Below are positions 60,931 through 64,000 of a DNA stretch of 64,000 bases, piece by piece. Under the pieces are notes generated by a model that worked only from the letters and a program-made list of their open reading frames with translations, had not been told where the DNA came from and ran no database searches. The position numbers and the translations under genes were made by a program. This DNA is from Amphirosellinia nigrospora (Eukaryota > Ascomycota > Sordariomycetes > Xylariales > Xylariaceae): positions 1,178,001 to 1,242,000 of the forward strand of contig SCHM01000003.1 in assembly GCA_004123355.1 (NCBI GenBank). The letters run 5' to 3'. Positions within the stretch are counted from its first letter, which is position 1. The number at the start of each line of letters is the position of its first letter.

Positions 60931-62893
60931 GTCTATGATTGAGCAAAATGACAAAGGCAATAGCTGAATGAATCACACAGGAGTGAAGCTGGGTGCATGG
61001 AGAGATGGACCGTGTCCCTTCGAATGGCATTTCAGCTTTTCGAAAGCACTAAGTAGGGGTATTGTAGCAAACAAAGTTGAATTATTAGAGATACTTTCAT
61101 GGCACCTAATGGCCTTGTTAGATGTAATATAGACAAATCATTGTTACAAAGCACTACTTAATATCTTCTGGCAACATGGAGGTTTACTAGAGGGTCAAAA
61201 AGAGGCTCCGGGGTGGAAGTCCCCTGTCAAAGATAGTAGAAACACATATATGTAGTGTAACAGTATTTCAATATAACAACACATAAGAGGCTTTCATATC
61301 CCTAAAAAGGCTACATTATATAGGAGTGAGTTATATTCTTACCTCGTAGTTGCTGCGGATCTCAACGCGGTGTCCTTTTGCCGGTCCAAGACCAGCGTCC
61401 ACTTGGTGATCGAACCTTCGCCGCTATGAACTGTCGGGAGAAACAGGGGTAAGTTTGGGGTGGGTATGCTCAATAGTCACATAGGATCTAAAGACTACTC
61501 CATATTCTGTCATCACATACATTACGACGTTAAAATGATTTTCACTGTCAAAATTGTATCTCATTCATAATACTTGCCCAATACTTCCCAGTTTTCTATC
61601 CTTTGGCAGCTTGGGACGTTTGGAGTGCAATGCCTAACGACTACCGGCACTGGTTCGCAAGAGGGTGTCTACGCGCTTGTGGAATAGCCGGTGCGAGGAA
61701 ACAACTCCTTTACTGACGTGTTTGCATTGGAGGTCACAAAGCCGAGATATGTGAAACCGTAGGGCCGAAGGTCATGCTCACGCTTTTTCAATGTTACGAC
61801 CGAGAAACCCAAGGTTTGCAGCCAAAGTTCTGTAGATGCATTCGGAATTCTTGATGTTTGTAGGCTAGGGTAACATCATAGTTCACAATACTCGTCTACT
61901 ACTACGGCCCGAAACGTGCGGTGTAAGGTAGCGACGTTGCAGGAGGTGTCACTACGGAGTCATGGGTTGCATTATTTCTTGCTGTACATCCCTATAAGCG
62001 ACCGGGGAAATGACTAGAGGAGGTAGACACAACTATGAAGCGCCCGGCATATAGTGTCCTGCGGTAAATTTAGGTAAATTTAGGAATTGTTTGTCTAGCG
62101 AGAACTTTCGATGTGATTAACTAAGTTAACCTTTACTTCGTTATATTCTTGCCACAATATATGTCACACTGACTCTCCTATCGCAGGAGAGATTGGTAAA
62201 TCAAGGCCGTCAGAGGCCTCTGCGTAACAAGAGGAATTTAGGCATGGGGACAATGAGATCTCAACAAGTCTAATTTGAGCAATCGCTATTGTAATCTCTC
62301 ACCACAGCCATTAGATAGATCAAAAGAATATCCATCGTGATAAGTTGTGTGTTATTATTTTTCCTATAGAGTCAAGCTTACAAATGCCCTTATTTTCTAT
62401 AGTGTCACTCCTCCGGAGGCACTATAAGCGCCAATTTCTTGTAGGTAAAACGAAAGGTCACATCGGCACAACAACTAACCTGGGAAAGTTTGACAGTTGT
62501 GCGAGGTAAATTCTAGATATCGCAAGCTCAGGGCCATTTTGGGTGCTTGTGTTTCCTCTTGCCGCCCTTCCTGTAGTGTTGTTTGGTCATACAGAATCAT
62601 CGTACTATCCCCCTATACCGCCGACTGCAACAACCCTTGCAATCCTAATCATCTTCACTCCGGATAAGTTTTTTCTCATCAAGTCAGCGCAGAGGATACG
62701 ATGAGTTCTTGAATATATAAACCTCATAGCTCCGTTGAAGTTTGGATGTTTTGGGTTCCAACTTCATCTTCGACCGCCGTCTCTCACCAAATTCGAATTT
62801 TAAATACTACGTATGTACCTCTCCCTCTAGTACCTCCTATTGAAGATAAATGCATTAATCCTCCGAAATTTGACAGTGCCAACCGAAGTCATC
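60931..62893. other. 2 kb intergenic interval
   Basis: No gene or RNA recognised. A tandem AGGTAAATTT duplication is near 62070. The right 300 bp is the presumed promoter of the next small gene. Confidence 0.4.
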
Positions 62894-63079
62894 ATGGCTC
62901 CAAAGACTCCGACACTCGTTGATAACGTCAAATATGGCCTTACTTGCGCATCATGTGGTGGTAAAGCGCAAAATGACAGCAAGTGCGAGGACTGCGGGCG
63001 TATTAACGTCGCCTGTTCCAGCTGCGGCCGAGCCGTCATCAAGGGCAAAATTTGCTCAGGCTGTGAACACCAAAACTAG
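62894..63079 (+). CDS. small protein with four CxxC pairs
   Basis: 61 residues starting MAPKTPTLVDNVKYGLTCAS. Cysteine pairs are CASC, CEDC, CSSC and CSGC, spaced 9, 6 and 9 residues apart. This pattern can bind two zinc ions as two zinc ribbons or a paired knuckle. There is no signal peptide, so it is probably intracellular. The frame extends upstream to 62840, but the ATG at 62894 has the better context (ATCATGGCT). No family is recognised with certainty. It is single-exon, and the high cysteine density argues against chance. Confidence 0.55.
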   Translation: MAPKTPTLVDNVKYGLTCASCGGKAQNDSKCEDCGRINVACSSCGRAVIKGKICSGCEHQN

Positions 63080-64000
63080 AGTAAGCAGTCCCTATTACCC
63101 AAGCTCATATTTCTTTACTTTTCGTTAACAAATGCCCTCTAAGTTACGCGTTTTGGCTTGGGATCAATTCGAAAGCTAAGGAGCGGTGCACATCTTGTTG
63201 CGTCGGAGCAAGGGCTTGCAATACTGCATCAAACTCAAGGCAGTTGATGATCGCCAATGACATTGATGTTCTCGGCTAGGAAACAAGACCTACGACCTAC
63301 GTAGTAGGGCTTTCAATACGTACTATTTTTGGACCTCGCTATTTATCCATTGAACGCATGCATGACTGTAACCATCGTAGCTAGCTGCTAGAAATAGTGA
63401 CCTCTTATATGCGAGACAGTGAACTCATTATTTAGGTAAAATATAATATTTGTTCCCACGCTAGGGTTTTAGGGACGCCATAGGAACAAAGCAACTGTGC
63501 GTATGTAGCCAAGTATACAGTCAGATACTGTACACGGAGATAGCTTCATTGTCATGATAAAGCGGATACTACCAGGTGAAGTTATTCCCAACGGGTATAT
63601 TGGACCCAAAAGGGGGATCTTCGGAGGTTAGATTACGTGATCATACACACAGGTCTGTGTATACAGAGGGCACAGGGTGGTCAGACTCCCTGTACCCACA
63701 CACACAATATATGGCTTTTTAACCCCTGCAGATAGGCATAACATTCATACACTCAGATGTCTAGGGGAACCGTGGCAGCGGTGAAAATGCTCTGAGTAAG
63801 CAGTCGATACAAAGACCAGGCTGGCAAACCACTGATTTCATTACTACATTAATTCTATAACTATCAAGCTTTCGCATATTCCCTAAGCATTGAGAGTGCT
63901 GACGAAAACCACACTTGTTTTCAACCTGGAACATGCCACCACAGCTCTCGAAGCCATCATGGATAAGCGCGCTCGCGACCCAAGCAGGCTGCTTACAGTA
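63080..64000. other. window edge, possible start of a gene at 63.9 kb
   Basis: Nothing certain to 63890. From about 63893 to the end a frame reads VLTKTTLVFNLEHATTALEA and MDKRARDPSRLLTV; another frame opens with ATG at 63931 (MPPQLSKPSW). Either could be an edge fragment. Confidence 0.25.

Overview
The window looks like a piece of a filamentous ascomycete chromosome (Pezizomycotina, most likely Sordariomycetes). Reasons: genes have short 50-140 bp GT-AG introns with CTAAC/CTAAT-type branch sites; there is a Zn2Cys6 regulator with a fungal middle homology region, a PDR-type ABC transporter, a fungal cytochrome P450, DUF2985 and DUF7907-type proteins; gene spacing is several kb and there are no operons. 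I see no tRNA, rRNA, CRISPR array or intact transposon.

Layout. 0.4-2.5 kb: AAA+ ATPase (minus). 2.5-9.7 kb: gene-poor, with the remains of a secreted-protein gene near 7-8.2 kb and a 62-63 bp tandem repeat at 9.4-9.6 kb. 9.7-21.8 kb: two FHA/kinase-like genes. One is a pseudokinase with an in-frame TAG. Each lies beside a gene for an unknown protein with a basic tail. A P450 sits between the two pairs. 22.9-26.7 kb: a divergent pair of Zn2Cys6 regulator and medium-chain reductase. 27.9-32.4 kb: PDR-type ABC transporter. 32.4-39.2 kb: gene-poor. 39.2-47.5 kb: casein kinase 2 beta subunit, JmjC/cupin-8 protein, AIG1-like GTPase and DUF2985 membrane protein. 50.6-51.6 kb: SMP-30-like beta-propeller protein. 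55.4-57.1 kb: secreted DUF7907-like protein and a VOC protein. 57.8-60.9 kb: protein kinase followed by a protein with a C-terminal membrane hairpin. 62.9 kb: a 61-residue protein with four CxxC pairs.

Nearly every gene needs one or more single-base frame corrections, many of them in short G or C runs. One of these breaks is in the broadly conserved CK2 beta gene, near its start codon. In a tandem-repeat gene one copy has CCC where a sister copy has CCCC. I think this is mostly uncorrected long-read consensus error, so such genes are listed as CDS with the break noted. The reductase and the Zn2Cys6 gene have about four breaks each, while the 4.4 kb transporter has one, so real decay of some genes cannot be excluded.

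Functionally, the regulator, reductase, transporter and perhaps the P450 could form a small detoxification or metabolite group. The FHA/kinase pairs and the kinase plus membrane-hairpin pair look like accessory signalling modules. The CK2 to DUF2985 block looks like ordinary chromosome. These groupings are inferences from gene content and position only.
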